Origin: an uncultured Alistipes sp.
Lineage (GTDB): Bacteria; Bacteroidota; Bacteroidia; Bacteroidales; Rikenellaceae
Direction: 5' to 3'
Assembly (NCBI RefSeq): GCF_910580175.1
Contig: NZ_CAJTXD010000002.1
Coordinates: forward strand, 372,001 to 436,000
DNA: 64,000 nt
Below are positions 9,070-19,785 of the stretch, in pieces. The notes under the pieces were generated by a model, which had not been told where the DNA came from, searched no databases, and worked only from the letters and a program-made list of their open reading frames with translations. How positions within the stretch are numbered: position 1 is the stretch's first letter; each line of letters opens with the position of its first letter. Position numbers and translations under genes: made by a program.

Positions 9070-9503
9070 TGCGCTTTTTCTTTAGAGTCGTTTTTCGCGG
9101 CGTAGGCCAGGGCGTAGAGACGCATCTGCTTGACCATCGCCGCCAGGCCGTTGGCCCGCGTGGGGGAGAGGTTGGCGCTCAAGCCGATGGCGTCGATGAA
9201 GTAGAGTTCCAGATCGACCGCCTCTTGAGGCGTTCTTCCGTCCAGTACACGGATCAGCAGCGCGATGATGCCTTTCGTGATGATGGCGTCGCTGTCGGCC
9301 GTGAAGCGCATGCGGCCTTGGTCGTCGAGCGTCGCATCGATCCACACGCGCGACTGACAGCCGTTGATCTGGTAGCGTTCGGTGCGGTGCTCCGGTGCGA
9401 TGGGCGGCAACTGCCCGCCCAGACTTATGAGGTAGTCGTATTTGTCCAGCCAGTCGTCGAAGACCGAGAATTCGTCGATGATTTCGTCTTGTATCTTGTC
9501 CAT
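9066..9503 (-). CDS. sufE: SufE family cysteine desulfurase partner
   Basis: 145 aa. The FSVFDDWLDKYDYLISLG opening and the persulfide-carrying cysteine in INGCQSRVW are the SufE hallmarks. SufE takes sulfur from SufS and passes it to the SufBCD scaffold. The suf operon itself is not in this window; only the MIP18-family partner is adjacent, overlapping by 4 bp. Confidence 0.93.
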   Translation of the reverse strand: MDKIQDEIIDEFSVFDDWLDKYDYLISLGGQLPPIAPEHRTERYQINGCQSRVWIDATLDDQGRMRFTADSDAIITKGIIALLIRVLDGRTPQEAVDLELYFIDAIGLSANLSPTRANGLAAMVKQMRLYALAYAAKNDSKEKAQ

Positions 9504-9512
9504 AGTCGTTGT

Positions 9513-11084
9513 TTATTCGGTTATCTCTTCCAGCACCTCGCCTTCGGAGGCTGCCGGCTCGGAAATTTCCAGCAGGCGCGCCACGGTCGGAGCTATGGCG
9601 GTCATGTCTACACGGCGTCGGATGCGTTGCGATGCGATTCCCGTGCCGTAGAAAAGCAGCGGCACTTCCGTGTCGTAGCCGTACATCGATCCCGACGAGG
9701 AGTGGCAGCGGTCGCGTTCTTCGATCCAGCCGGGCATCAGATTGAGAATCACGTCGCCCGACCGGCGGGGATAGAAGCTGTTTTGCAGGCGCCGGGCATA
9801 GCCGCTGCCGAAGTAGCTCGTGCGCATGGCCGTGGCGGCCAGCGCGTGCGAAACCCCTTCGAACTGCATGGCGAAGATCGCCACTTCGTTCTGCACTTCT
9901 GCAAGGTTCAGCCCGCGTTCGTATATCAGGTTGTGATTCAGTCGGATGCAGCTGCCTGAGTAGTCGGTTACCCAGTTGCCCGCGCCGTAGCGGACGTTGA
10001 GGAAGCCGTTGACGATCACTTCGAACTGACGGGCGTTGAATCGGTCGGCCTGCGTGGCGGCCAGGTCGTAGGAAGGACTGGTGCCATGATCCGACGTGAG
10101 GATCACGACCGCCTCGTCGTTTTCCACTTGGGCGAAAAGGAAGGTCAGGAAGTCGGCCAGGTCGCGGTCGAGCCGGTAGTACATGTCTTCGGCTTCGATC
10201 GACTCGGGGCCGTAGGCTTCGCTTATGCGGCGCGAGGCATCCAGGCAGATGTTCAGCAAGTCGGGCGTCGTGTCGGCGCCCAGCTTGAACTGCGCGATCG
10301 CCTGCTTGGCGAAGTCCAGCACGGCCGTGTTGCCGGCCGGCGTGTAGAGCAGCCGTTCGTAGTCGTTGATCAGTTTAAGGCGCTTGGCGCCAGGTGCTTC
10401 GCGGTCGTTTTCCTTGCGCGTGCGGCCCGATGGTACGATGTCCCAGTGGCGTGTGTTGCGGTAGTTGGTGCGGTCGTAGAGCGTGCGCCACGGCGTGGCG
10501 ATATAGGAGAGGGTGTAGTGTTCACGGTTGTTGCGGGCGATCCATTCGGGCAGGGAGTCCGCATAGTAATAGGAGGTCGTCCAGCCGGCATGCTGCGGAT
10601 CGAGCCAGAACACCTGGTCGGTGCGTCCGCCCATCACTACGGCCGATTCGGCTTCAGCGGCCACCGTTACGCAGCGGCTCTCGGGTACCTGGCGCACCAG
10701 CGTTTCGCCTAAGGTCGGGGCGATCAGATGATAGGGGCCGTCGCCCTTGCGGCCTGCTGTGAGCCACACGGTCGAGTTATCCGTGTAGTCTTGCCAGCGG
10801 GAGCCGATCACGCCGTGGGTCGAGGGCATGGCTCCCGTGGTCAGGGTGGCCAGCGATACGGGGGTGGTGGTCTGCTGGTAGTCGTAGCGCGCGCCCGTGA
10901 AGCGGGCGCCTTGTTCGGTCAGGCGGCGGAATCCCGCTTCGCCGAAGTGGGCTGCATAGCGGTCGAGGTCTTCGGCGCGCATCGAGCCGACGACGATCTG
11001 TACGATCAGCCGGGGGCGGGGCGTGCGGGCTTGTATGGAGAGGGCGCCGAGCGCGCCCAGAAGCAGCAAAAGGAGTTTTTTCAT
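9513..11084 (-). CDS. Secreted alkaline phosphatase family protein (PafA-like)
   Basis: 523 aa from ATG at complement 11082-11084, which begins a signal peptide (MKKLLLLLLGALGALSIQA). The frame is open 51 nt upstream, but that would bury the signal. Family features are GSMRAEDLDRY near the N-terminus, a Thr nucleophile candidate in the TTTPVSLATLTTGAMPSTHG segment, and the metal ligand motif SDHGTSPS. It is probably a periplasmic phosphomonoesterase or diesterase of the type I phosphodiesterase/PafA group. It lies 9 bp upstream of sufE; the link may be only shared transcription. Confidence 0.88.
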   Translation of the reverse strand: MKKLLLLLLGALGALSIQARTPRPRLIVQIVVGSMRAEDLDRYAAHFGEAGFRRLTEQGARFTGARYDYQQTTTPVSLATLTTGAMPSTHGVIGSRWQDYTDNSTVWLTAGRKGDGPYHLIAPTLGETLVRQVPESRCVTVAAEAESAVVMGGRTDQVFWLDPQHAGWTTSYYYADSLPEWIARNNREHYTLSYIATPWRTLYDRTNYRNTRHWDIVPSGRTRKENDREAPGAKRLKLINDYERLLYTPAGNTAVLDFAKQAIAQFKLGADTTPDLLNICLDASRRISEAYGPESIEAEDMYYRLDRDLADFLTFLFAQVENDEAVVILTSDHGTSPSYDLAATQADRFNARQFEVIVNGFLNVRYGAGNWVTDYSGSCIRLNHNLIYERGLNLAEVQNEVAIFAMQFEGVSHALAATAMRTSYFGSGYARRLQNSFYPRRSGDVILNLMPGWIEERDRCHSSSGSMYGYDTEVPLLFYGTGIASQRIRRRVDMTAIAPTVARLLEISEPAASEGEVLEEITE

Positions 11085-11193
11085 TGTTCGAGTGTTCCGA
11101 GAGACAAAAATAGAAATAAGCGAGAGCAAAAGCAAGTGTCAATTTGATTTTGCCGGCGCAGAGCAGGGGCGGCGAAACCGAAATTGCAAAAAT

Positions 11194-12171
11194 TCAACGT
11201 GGTTTGTCGCCGCAAAATTGTGCTGTTTCGTGCGAAAAGTCGATGCCGGCCGTGCGTTCCAGTTCGGCCATGCGGTCGAGCAGGCGGCGGCGCAGGCGGC
11301 GGTCGGCTTCGCTGTCGGGGCGGCGCGGACGGTGGGAGCAGGAGGCGGTCAGCCGTTCGACTTCGGGCAGCAGGGCCTGCGCCGATTCGGACAGGGCCGC
11401 CTGTGCGAAGCGCTCCCACACATATTCCACTGCCTGCGGCGAGGGATGCACCAGATCGTCGGCATAGAACCGATAGTCGCGCAGGTCGTCCATGAGGATT
11501 TCGCAGGCCGGGAAATAGTGCGCTCGGTCGAACCGCTCCGTCAGTTCCGCGATGGCTACACGGAGCGTCGCCTTGCTCAGCGAGTTGCCTTCCGCTCCGT
11601 CGCCTATGTGGCGCACCGGGCTGACCGTGAAGATCGTCTCCTTGTCGGCCAGCGGCCCGGCGAGCAGTTCCGACCATTCGGCGACGATTTGTTCGACGCC
11701 CAGCCGTTCGCGCCGGAAGAGTGCCTGGGGCTGTTTGTGGCAGTTGGCGACGATCCGGCCCTCTTCGCGCAGCCGGTAGACCCAGGCCGTGCCGAAAGTG
11801 ACGATGACGCAGCGAGCAGCCGGCAGACGCGTGCGCAGAGCGTCCAGCGCATCGTTGTAGCGCAGCAGCACCGTAGACGGGTCGGGGGCACTCAAGAGCG
11901 TATTGGTGTCGTAGTGGAACCACCAGCCGTCGGCATCCTGCCGCAGTTCGGCGGCTGTTGCGCGGGCCGGGTCTTGGGCGCGGCGCAGCAGGGCTGCGAT
12001 GGAGGCCGGGTTGAACAGCGGGCCTGTGAAATTGCCGGCGGCCCGGAATTTCGCTTTCCGCATCCGCAGGCGCATTTCGTCGGCGAAGCACGAGCCGAAC
12101 AGCAGGATGCGGTCGGCGTAGTCGATGCGGGTGCCGAGCGGCGCGATTTTTATTTCGGTGCGGAATTGCAT
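11194..12171 (-). CDS. GSCFA domain protein
   Basis: 325 aa. The eponymous motif is present as FGSCFADEM at about residues 25-33, followed by TGPLFNPASIAALL and the conserved VTFGTAWVY segment. GSCFA proteins have an SGNH-like fold and are common in Bacteroidota, but no substrate is established. A GDS-type hydrolase role is an inference from the fold. It is divergent from ispE across 63 bp. Confidence 0.88.
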   Translation of the reverse strand: MQFRTEIKIAPLGTRIDYADRILLFGSCFADEMRLRMRKAKFRAAGNFTGPLFNPASIAALLRRAQDPARATAAELRQDADGWWFHYDTNTLLSAPDPSTVLLRYNDALDALRTRLPAARCVIVTFGTAWVYRLREEGRIVANCHKQPQALFRRERLGVEQIVAEWSELLAGPLADKETIFTVSPVRHIGDGAEGNSLSKATLRVAIAELTERFDRAHYFPACEILMDDLRDYRFYADDLVHPSPQAVEYVWERFAQAALSESAQALLPEVERLTASCSHRPRRPDSEADRRLRRRLLDRMAELERTAGIDFSHETAQFCGDKPR

Positions 12172-12222
12172 GCGATATTAAGATTTGTAGAACCCAATAA
12201 TATACAAAATTACGAATTTTCT

Positions 12223-12230
12223 TACCTTTG
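12223..12230 (+). promoter_or_regulatory. -7 box for ispE
   Basis: TACCTTTG lies 5 bp before the ispE ATG, so the transcript would be leaderless or nearly so. No clear -33 TTTG is present. Confidence 0.4.
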
Positions 12231-12234
12231 TTGC

Positions 12235-13053
12235 ATGATTCTGCATGCGAACTGCAAAATAAATTTGGGTCTCGACATCCTGCGTCGCCGCGAGGACGGC
12301 TACCATGAACTCGAAACGTTGATGGTACCCGTGCGGGGGCTTTTCGACGAGGTGGAAGTGACGCGGCGCGCCTGCTCCGGCGTGAGGTTCCGCACCGAAG
12401 GCACGGCTGTCGACTGCCCGCCCGAGCAGAATCTCTGCCTGCGGGCTTTTCGGTTGATGCACGAGCGCTACGGTGTCGATGGGGTGGAGATCCGGCTCGA
12501 CAAGCGGGTGCCGTTCGGCGCCGGGCTGGGGGGCGGTTCGTCCGATGCTACGGCCGTGCTGCTGGCGCTCGACGAGCTGTTCGACTTGCACTTGCCGGAA
12601 ACGGAATTGATCGTCTGTGCCGCTGCATTGGGCAGCGATACGGCTTTTTTCGTGCGGAATGTTCCGCAGTTTTGCACCGGTCGGGGCGAGATATTGACAC
12701 CCTGGCCGCTCGACCTCAGCGGATTGTGGATCGCCATCGTGAAGCCCGATGAGGGCGTTTCGACCCGCGAAGCCTATGCCGGCGTGACGCCCCGCGTGCC
12801 GCAGGTGCCCCTTGCCGAGCGGCTGCGCCGTCCCGTGGGGGAGTGGCAGAGAGAGGTAACCAACGATTTCGAGCCGTCGGTCTTTGCGGCGCATCCCGCG
12901 ATTCGGGCCGCCAAGGAGACCCTTTTGGCTGCCGGGGCGCTCTATGCGTCGATGTCGGGCAGCGGTTCGGCCGTCTTCGGGCTGTTCGACGATCCGCAAA
13001 AAGCAGAGCGTCTGCAAAAGCAGACGCCCTACGTTTACAAGATGGAAAAATAA
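12235..13053 (+). CDS. ispE: 4-diphosphocytidyl-2-C-methyl-D-erythritol kinase
   Basis: 272 aa from ATG 12235, the start that gives the family N-terminus (ANCKINLGLDILRRREDGYHE). The GHMP-kinase ATP loop is PFGAGLGGGSSDATAV near residue 90, and a C-terminal GSGSAVFGLF motif is present. It phosphorylates CDP-methylerythritol in the MEP isoprenoid pathway, which fits the polyprenyl synthase at the left of the window. Length is slightly short of the E. coli enzyme but complete. Confidence 0.94.
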   Translation: MILHANCKINLGLDILRRREDGYHELETLMVPVRGLFDEVEVTRRACSGVRFRTEGTAVDCPPEQNLCLRAFRLMHERYGVDGVEIRLDKRVPFGAGLGGGSSDATAVLLALDELFDLHLPETELIVCAAALGSDTAFFVRNVPQFCTGRGEILTPWPLDLSGLWIAIVKPDEGVSTREAYAGVTPRVPQVPLAERLRRPVGEWQREVTNDFEPSVFAAHPAIRAAKETLLAAGALYASMSGSGSAVFGLFDDPQKAERLQKQTPYVYKMEK

Positions 13054-13088
13054 TCCGAATCGTTGCGGAGAGTCCTAAAATCAGGATT

Positions 13089-13529
13089 TCAGCACTCCTT
13101 CACTCCCATCTTTGCGATGCGCTTCTCGTGGCGGCCGCCCTCGAACGAGGCGGCAAGGAACGCATCGAGCATAGCCACTGCCTCGTCGTTGGAGACGAAG
13201 CGGGCCGGCAGAACAAGGATGTTGGCGTCATTGTGCTGGCGGATGAGCGTGGCGACCTCGGGGTTCCAGCACAATCCGGCGCGGATACCTTGGTGCTTGT
13301 TGAGCGTCATGGCCATGCCTTCGCCCGATCCGCAGAGTGCTACGCCCCACTTCGGTTCCCCTTGCTCGACGGCCCGGGCCAGCGCATGGGCGAAATCGGC
13401 ATAGTCGACGCTCTCGGGCGAATGGGTGCCGAAGTCGAGCACTTCGTAGCCCATGGCGTCGAGGTAACCCACCAGGAATTCTTTCATTTCGTAGCCTGCA
13501 TGGTCGCAGGCGATACCTATCTTTTTCAT
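13089..13529 (-). CDS. rpiB: Ribose 5-phosphate isomerase B
   Basis: 146 aa, the normal RpiB length. It begins IGIACDHAGYEMKEF, which holds the Asp-His active-site pair, and has LCGSGEGMAMTLNKHQGIRAGLCW, the GSG phosphate loop and usual catalytic segment. It interconverts ribose-5-phosphate and ribulose-5-phosphate in the pentose phosphate pathway; rpe for the next step is elsewhere in this window (34833). It is 10 bp upstream of the membrane-protein gene that precedes typA in coordinates, all on the minus strand. Confidence 0.93.
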   Translation of the reverse strand: MKKIGIACDHAGYEMKEFLVGYLDAMGYEVLDFGTHSPESVDYADFAHALARAVEQGEPKWGVALCGSGEGMAMTLNKHQGIRAGLCWNPEVATLIRQHNDANILVLPARFVSNDEAVAMLDAFLAASFEGGRHEKRIAKMGVKEC

Positions 13530-13539
13530 AACTTCAATG

Positions 13540-13857
13540 CTACTTCAAAAAGTGTTCCGCGACGGCGATCAGCAGACCGAACACCAGGGCGTTGAGCAGG
13601 ACGACGGGCGTGGCCTTGCGTTCCTTGCCGGTAAATGTGAGCACTACGGGCAGCGCCATCATCAGCGTCACGGCCATGCCGTCGGCCCACCAGGGCAGGT
13701 AGGGCAGATTGCTGTGGAAGATGATGACGGCGGCGAACAGGTAGGTGCAGAACGCCGAGAGACACGAGCGCAGCGAGAGCCGCCGGGCCAGCATGGGGAT
13801 TACGTCGAGCAGACCGGCTGCGGCGCCGACGCACAGGGAAAGCATGAAGTGGGACAT
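13540..13857 (-). CDS. Small membrane protein of unknown function
   Basis: 105 aa with three or four hydrophobic helices (residues about 5-22, 32-48, 60-76 and 84-100). I recognise no domain. It sits between typA and rpiB in the same direction with spacings of 12 and 10 bp, so it is very likely a real operon member. A transport or anchoring role cannot be told from sequence. Confidence 0.75.
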   Translation of the reverse strand: MSHFMLSLCVGAAAGLLDVIPMLARRLSLRSCLSAFCTYLFAAVIIFHSNLPYLPWWADGMAVTLMMALPVVLTFTGKERKATPVVLLNALVFGLLIAVAEHFLK

Positions 13858-13869
13858 AGGCTGAAAGTT

Positions 13870-15672
<1,803 letters not shown>

Positions 15673-15691
15673 AGAAATGGGTTTTGTGGTG

Positions 15692-15699
15692 CAAAGGTA
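15692..15699 (-). promoter_or_regulatory. -7 box for typA
   Basis: Plus-strand CAAAGGTA reads TACCTTTG on the minus strand, 20 bp before the typA ATG. Confidence 0.45.
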
Positions 15700-15721
15700 G
15701 CAAAATCCGGGTAAATTGTGC

Positions 15722-15729
15722 TAAATTTG
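15722..15729 (+). promoter_or_regulatory. -7 box for aroB
   Basis: TAAATTTG lies 26 bp before the aroB ATG. No clear -33 element. Confidence 0.4.
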
Positions 15730-15755
15730 TCTGTTTCTTGAAAAAATCGAAAAGC

Positions 15756-16775
15756 ATGAAGCCTGCGTTCAATGTCCGTGAACAGAGCGGAATCTACATA
15801 GGCCCGGTGGCCGATCTGCTGCCCGGACTCTTGCCCGAGGGGCGCACGGTCGTGGTGTGCGACACGGCGACGGAGCAGTTTTTCGCCTCGTGGCTCGCGC
15901 CTTTCGACAAGGCTGTGATCGGCCGGGGCGAGGAGGTCAAGACCCTGCGTACGGTCGAGACGCTCTACCGGCGTTTCATCGAACTGGGCGTCGACCGCAG
16001 AACGTTCGTGTTGGGCGTGGGCGGCGGTATCGTGACCGATGTCGCCGGTTTCGCCGCATCGACCTACATGCGCGGTCTGGAGTTCGGTTTCGTGCCGACC
16101 ACGCTGCTGGGGCAGGTCGACGCCTCGGTCGGCGGAAAGAACGGCGTGAATGTCGACGGTTATAAGAATATGGCCGGAACGTTCAGTCAACCGGATTTCG
16201 TCATTTGCGATCCGGCGCTTCTGCGCACGCTGCCCGACCGGGAGTTTCGGGCCGGACTGGCCGAGGCGGTCAAGACGTCCGTCATTGCCGATGCCGACCT
16301 CTTTGCGCGGCTGGAGCGCAGCTCGTTCGAGACACTGCGCAAGGATACCGACTTGCTGGCGGATGCTGTTTCGGCATCGATCCGTGTGAAGGCCGACATC
16401 GTGGAGCGCGACGAGCGCGAGACCGGCGAGCGGCGCAAGCTCAATTTGGGCCACACGCTGGCTCATGCTATCGAGAAGTGCTCGTCGCAAATGAACCACG
16501 GCGAAGCGGTAGCCGTGGGCATGGCTATGATCGCCGACGTTGCTGTGCGGGAGGGGGTGCTGTCGGCATCCGACCGGGATCGTATCGTGGGGCTGCTGCG
16601 CGCTCTGGGCTTCGAACTCACACCGCCGGTGCCTGTCGGACAACTCTTGGCTGAGGTCGGCAAGGACAAGAAGAACGAGAACGGTGTGTTGCGCATCGTC
16701 CTGCCGGTCGGCATCGGCGACTGCGAGGTGCGGCCGATAGCGGTCGAAGAATTCGCAGCGCTCGTGCTGCCATAA
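15756..16775 (+). CDS. aroB: 3-dehydroquinate synthase
   Basis: 339 aa from ATG 15756. NAD-binding and active-site segments are present: GVGGGIVTDVAGFAAS, PTTLLGQVDASVGGKNGVN and the zinc ligand region LNLGHTLAHAIEK ... MNHGEAVAVGM. It converts DAHP to 3-dehydroquinate in the shikimate pathway. No other aromatic amino-acid genes are adjacent. It converges on the secreted protein gene 14 bp away. Confidence 0.94.
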   Translation: MKPAFNVREQSGIYIGPVADLLPGLLPEGRTVVVCDTATEQFFASWLAPFDKAVIGRGEEVKTLRTVETLYRRFIELGVDRRTFVLGVGGGIVTDVAGFAASTYMRGLEFGFVPTTLLGQVDASVGGKNGVNVDGYKNMAGTFSQPDFVICDPALLRTLPDREFRAGLAEAVKTSVIADADLFARLERSSFETLRKDTDLLADAVSASIRVKADIVERDERETGERRKLNLGHTLAHAIEKCSSQMNHGEAVAVGMAMIADVAVREGVLSASDRDRIVGLLRALGFELTPPVPVGQLLAEVGKDKKNENGVLRIVLPVGIGDCEVRPIAVEEFAALVLP

Positions 16776-16788
16776 AACGCAGCGGCAC

Positions 16789-17505
16789 CTATCGCTGCGG
16801 ACGGAGCACGGAGATCAGCTCGGAACGGCTTTCGAATTTTCCCCTTTTGTTCAGTTTCTCGACGCGGACGCTGCCGACGCCCGGTGCATACCAGGTTCTG
16901 ATCTGCGCCGCAGCCCCGACCACCGACCATTTGACATGCACCGTCTCGGTCAGACACACCGTTTCATATGTCCCGGCCGGCACGGTAGTCGTTTCCTGCG
17001 CCACGACCCGGCGATCTGAAATACGTATCGACACCTGAGTCTTGAATCCGTTTTCGGTGCGGATGTGCAATGTCATCGCCAGCTCGGGAAGCAGCTGGCC
17101 AGCCTGCAGGACGGCAGGAATGAGATATTTGTCGCCCCGGCATTCGACCGAAGCCTTCCAATCGTCTCCGGAAACCATATCGAGCCAGTCGTCCGGACGC
17201 AGACAGATCCCCTCTGCACTCACGACAAGCCGGCCGGTCTGCAGCGCGTCGCCTCCTTTGTCGGGTTCGACCGGCCGACGGTCAGCATCCAGCAGGGCGG
17301 TGCGGGTCTCGACGATCAGCCCGTCGGGACCGGATTCGCTCGCAGCAACGACCGTCTGCGTGTAACCCGTCAACGCGCCCCGGGAATCGTAGTCGGCATA
17401 TTCGAGTTGTGTTCCTACTTCGGTACAGGCAAGCGGAAGCGACTGGGCGCCGGCGGATGCCGCTGCACCCAACCCGGCGAAAACAAGGCAAAGGATTTTC
17501 TTCAT
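16789..17505 (-). CDS. Secreted TapB/DUF3108-like protein
   Basis: 238 aa with a signal peptide (MKKILCLVFAGLGAAASAGAQ). The body is beta-strand rich. The PAGTYETVCLTETVHVKWSV ... RTWYAPGVGSVRVEKLN pattern is typical of DUF3108/TapB-like proteins of the Bacteroidota envelope. Function unknown; probably periplasmic. It stands alone, convergent with aroB and about 95 bp from the end of the malic enzyme gene. Confidence 0.7.
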   Translation of the reverse strand: MKKILCLVFAGLGAAASAGAQSLPLACTEVGTQLEYADYDSRGALTGYTQTVVAASESGPDGLIVETRTALLDADRRPVEPDKGGDALQTGRLVVSAEGICLRPDDWLDMVSGDDWKASVECRGDKYLIPAVLQAGQLLPELAMTLHIRTENGFKTQVSIRISDRRVVAQETTTVPAGTYETVCLTETVHVKWSVVGAAAQIRTWYAPGVGSVRVEKLNKRGKFESRSELISVLRPQR

Positions 17506-17600
17506 TGGAACTCAGAAATCGGAACCTTGCAAATATAAGCAAACTTTCCGAACCTGCATCCCTTCGCATCGATTCGGGGTACGGAAACCCGCCAACCATG

Positions 17601-18875
17601 CTACATCGGATTCAGCCGGCGCAATTCTTCGACATAGGCTTCCCAGTCGTCGATCGGCCGCCGCGCAACGCCCGATTCGACGGCGGCGCGGGCCACAGCC
17701 ACGGCGACCACGGGCAACAGGCGTGGATCGAGCGGCTTGGGGATGAGATAGTCGCGGCCGAAAGACAGTTCATTGAGACCGTAGGCGCGCAGGACGCTTT
17801 CGGGCACCGGCTGGCGGGCCAGCTCGGCCAAGGCGTGTGCCGCGGCAAGTTTCATGGTCTCGCCGATCTGCGTGGCGCGCACGTCGAGTGCTCCGCGAAA
17901 GAGAAACGGAAATCCCAGCACGTTGTTTACCTGGTTGGGGTAGTCCGACCGCCCCGTGGCGAAGATGATGTCGGGTCGCGAGCGCATGGCCGTGTCGTAG
18001 GCGATTTCTGGGTCGGGGTTGGCCAGCGCCAGGACGATGGGATGATCGGCCATCGTGCGGATCATTTCGGCCGTCAGCACGTCGGCCTTGGAGAGTCCCA
18101 GAAAGAGGTCGGCGCCGTGCAGTGCTTCGCCCAGGTCGGCGAGGCGGCGCGACGTGGCGAATTCACGTTTGAGCGGATTCAGGTCGTCGCGGTAGCGGGT
18201 AACGGCGCCGCGGCTGTCGCATAATACGATCTGCTCGCGCGGGATGCCGAGCGACACGAACATGCGGGCGCAGGCGATGGCCGCCGCACCGGCTCCGTTG
18301 ATGACGATGCGGAGCTTGCCGATGTTTTTTCCTGCTATTCTCGCCCCGTTGATAACGGCGGCCGAGACGATGATCGCCGTGCCGTGCTGGTCGTCGTGGA
18401 TGACCGGAATATCCAGTTCTTCGCGCAGGCGCCGGTCGATTTCGAAGCATTCGGGCGCCTTGATATCCTCCAGATTGATGCCCCCGAAAGTGGGGGCGAG
18501 GGCCTTGGCCATGCGGATGAACGCCTCGGGGTTGTGTTCGTCGATTTCGATGTCGAACGCATCGATGCCCGCGAATCGCTTGAAAAGCATGCTTTTGCCC
18601 TCCATGACCGGTTTGGCGGCCAGCGGCCCGATGTTGCCCAGGCCCAGCACGGCCGAGCCGTTGGAGAGTACGGCCACCAGATTGCCTTTGTTCGTATAGC
18701 GGTAGACGTCGGCCGGGTCGGCCGCAATGGCGCGGGCCGGTGCTGCCACGCCGGGCGAGTAAGCCAGCGAAAGATCGTGTTGCGTGCGTCCGGGCTTGGT
18801 CGGTTCGATGCCGATCTTGCCGGGGCGGCCCTCGCTATGGTAGCGCAGGGCTTCCTGGTCGGAAATGGAGTTCAT
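17601..18875 (-). CDS. NAD(P)-dependent malic enzyme, short form
   Basis: 424 aa from ATG at complement 18873-18875; the frame is open 30 nt further upstream. Malic enzyme features are SLAYSPGVAAPARAI, the catalytic region VIHDDQHGTAIIVSAAVINGA and NAD-binding INGAGAAAIACARM. It oxidatively decarboxylates malate to pyruvate. Many MaeB proteins carry a C-terminal phosphotransacetylase-like domain and are about 750 residues long; this one ends after the malic domains. A divergent or degraded extension is not visible downstream, so the short form looks genuine. Confidence 0.92.
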   Translation of the reverse strand: MNSISDQEALRYHSEGRPGKIGIEPTKPGRTQHDLSLAYSPGVAAPARAIAADPADVYRYTNKGNLVAVLSNGSAVLGLGNIGPLAAKPVMEGKSMLFKRFAGIDAFDIEIDEHNPEAFIRMAKALAPTFGGINLEDIKAPECFEIDRRLREELDIPVIHDDQHGTAIIVSAAVINGARIAGKNIGKLRIVINGAGAAAIACARMFVSLGIPREQIVLCDSRGAVTRYRDDLNPLKREFATSRRLADLGEALHGADLFLGLSKADVLTAEMIRTMADHPIVLALANPDPEIAYDTAMRSRPDIIFATGRSDYPNQVNNVLGFPFLFRGALDVRATQIGETMKLAAAHALAELARQPVPESVLRAYGLNELSFGRDYLIPKPLDPRLLPVVAVAVARAAVESGVARRPIDDWEAYVEELRRLNPM

Positions 18876-18921
18876 GCCATGTCGTTTTGTCGTAGCATGA
18901 AGCAAATACCGCGCCCGCAGA

Positions 18922-19779
18922 TTATTTTTTCATGATGTCGATCGGCTTTTTGTCGATGCGGCTGGGAAAGAGGAACTCCGGCATGCCGAGCGCCATGCCG
19001 GCATGGATCGTCCCCTCGATGCCGAAGTGCCGGGCCAGCCGTTTCTTTTTGTCGGCTTTGCAAGCCGTCAGCACGAAACCGGTGTAGATTTGACTCACGC
19101 CGAGCGCTTCGGCCATCAGCGAACCGTTCTGGTAGGCCAACTGGCTGTCGATGGCACCGAAACGGCTGCCTGCCGGCGTATGGATGAAAATCAATGCCGT
19201 GGCGCCTCGCAGGATGCGGTCGCGGCCGTGCCGTTCGTATTCGTCGAGCAGGCGATGGATCGACAGCCGGTAACGTCCGGCCCCTTTTACGCATCGGCGG
19301 ACGATCGCTCCCAGCACCGGCATTTCGAGCAGCCGCAGCATCCGACGGCAGAAGCCGAGCGTATATTCGACGACGAAGCGCAGATCGGCCGGGGCGGTCA
19401 GCACGGTATAGCCCACTTGTTGGAGGTTGCTGGCCGTCGGGGCGGCGTGTGCGGCCTCCAGAATGCGGTCGATGTAGTCTTGCGGCACGGGTTTGTGGCT
19501 CAAGGCACGGTTCGAACGGCGTGCTTGGATCAAGAGCATCAATTGTTCGGGCGTCGGCAATTGCGCACGGTCGACGGGGTGCACCTTTTCGGGCGGAAAC
19601 TCGGAATGCTGTACGGCTGCGGCCGGACATGCGGCTGCGCAATGACCGCAGACGATGCAGTTCTCCGGAGCGTCGACCGTGACGGGGTGTTCTTCATGCA
19701 GCCCGAAGACCAACGACGGACATGCTTTGACGCAACGCCCGCAACGGATGCAGCGACCAGAATCGATCGAAATGTTCAT
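18922..19779 (-). CDS. Ferredoxin-nitroreductase fusion protein
   Basis: 285 aa. Residues 1-60 are a 2[4Fe-4S] ferredoxin with two clusters of the CxxCxxCxxxCP type (CIRCGRCVKACP and CIVCGHCAAACP). Residues about 75-285 are an FMN nitroreductase with RRSNRALSHKPVP at its start and TASNLQQVG. It is probably an FMN oxidoreductase taking electrons from its own ferredoxin module; substrate unknown. It is 6 bp downstream of ruvB on the same strand. Confidence 0.88.
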   Translation of the reverse strand: MNISIDSGRCIRCGRCVKACPSLVFGLHEEHPVTVDAPENCIVCGHCAAACPAAAVQHSEFPPEKVHPVDRAQLPTPEQLMLLIQARRSNRALSHKPVPQDYIDRILEAAHAAPTASNLQQVGYTVLTAPADLRFVVEYTLGFCRRMLRLLEMPVLGAIVRRCVKGAGRYRLSIHRLLDEYERHGRDRILRGATALIFIHTPAGSRFGAIDSQLAYQNGSLMAEALGVSQIYTGFVLTACKADKKKRLARHFGIEGTIHAGMALGMPEFLFPSRIDKKPIDIMKK

Positions 19780-19785
19780 GAGGTT

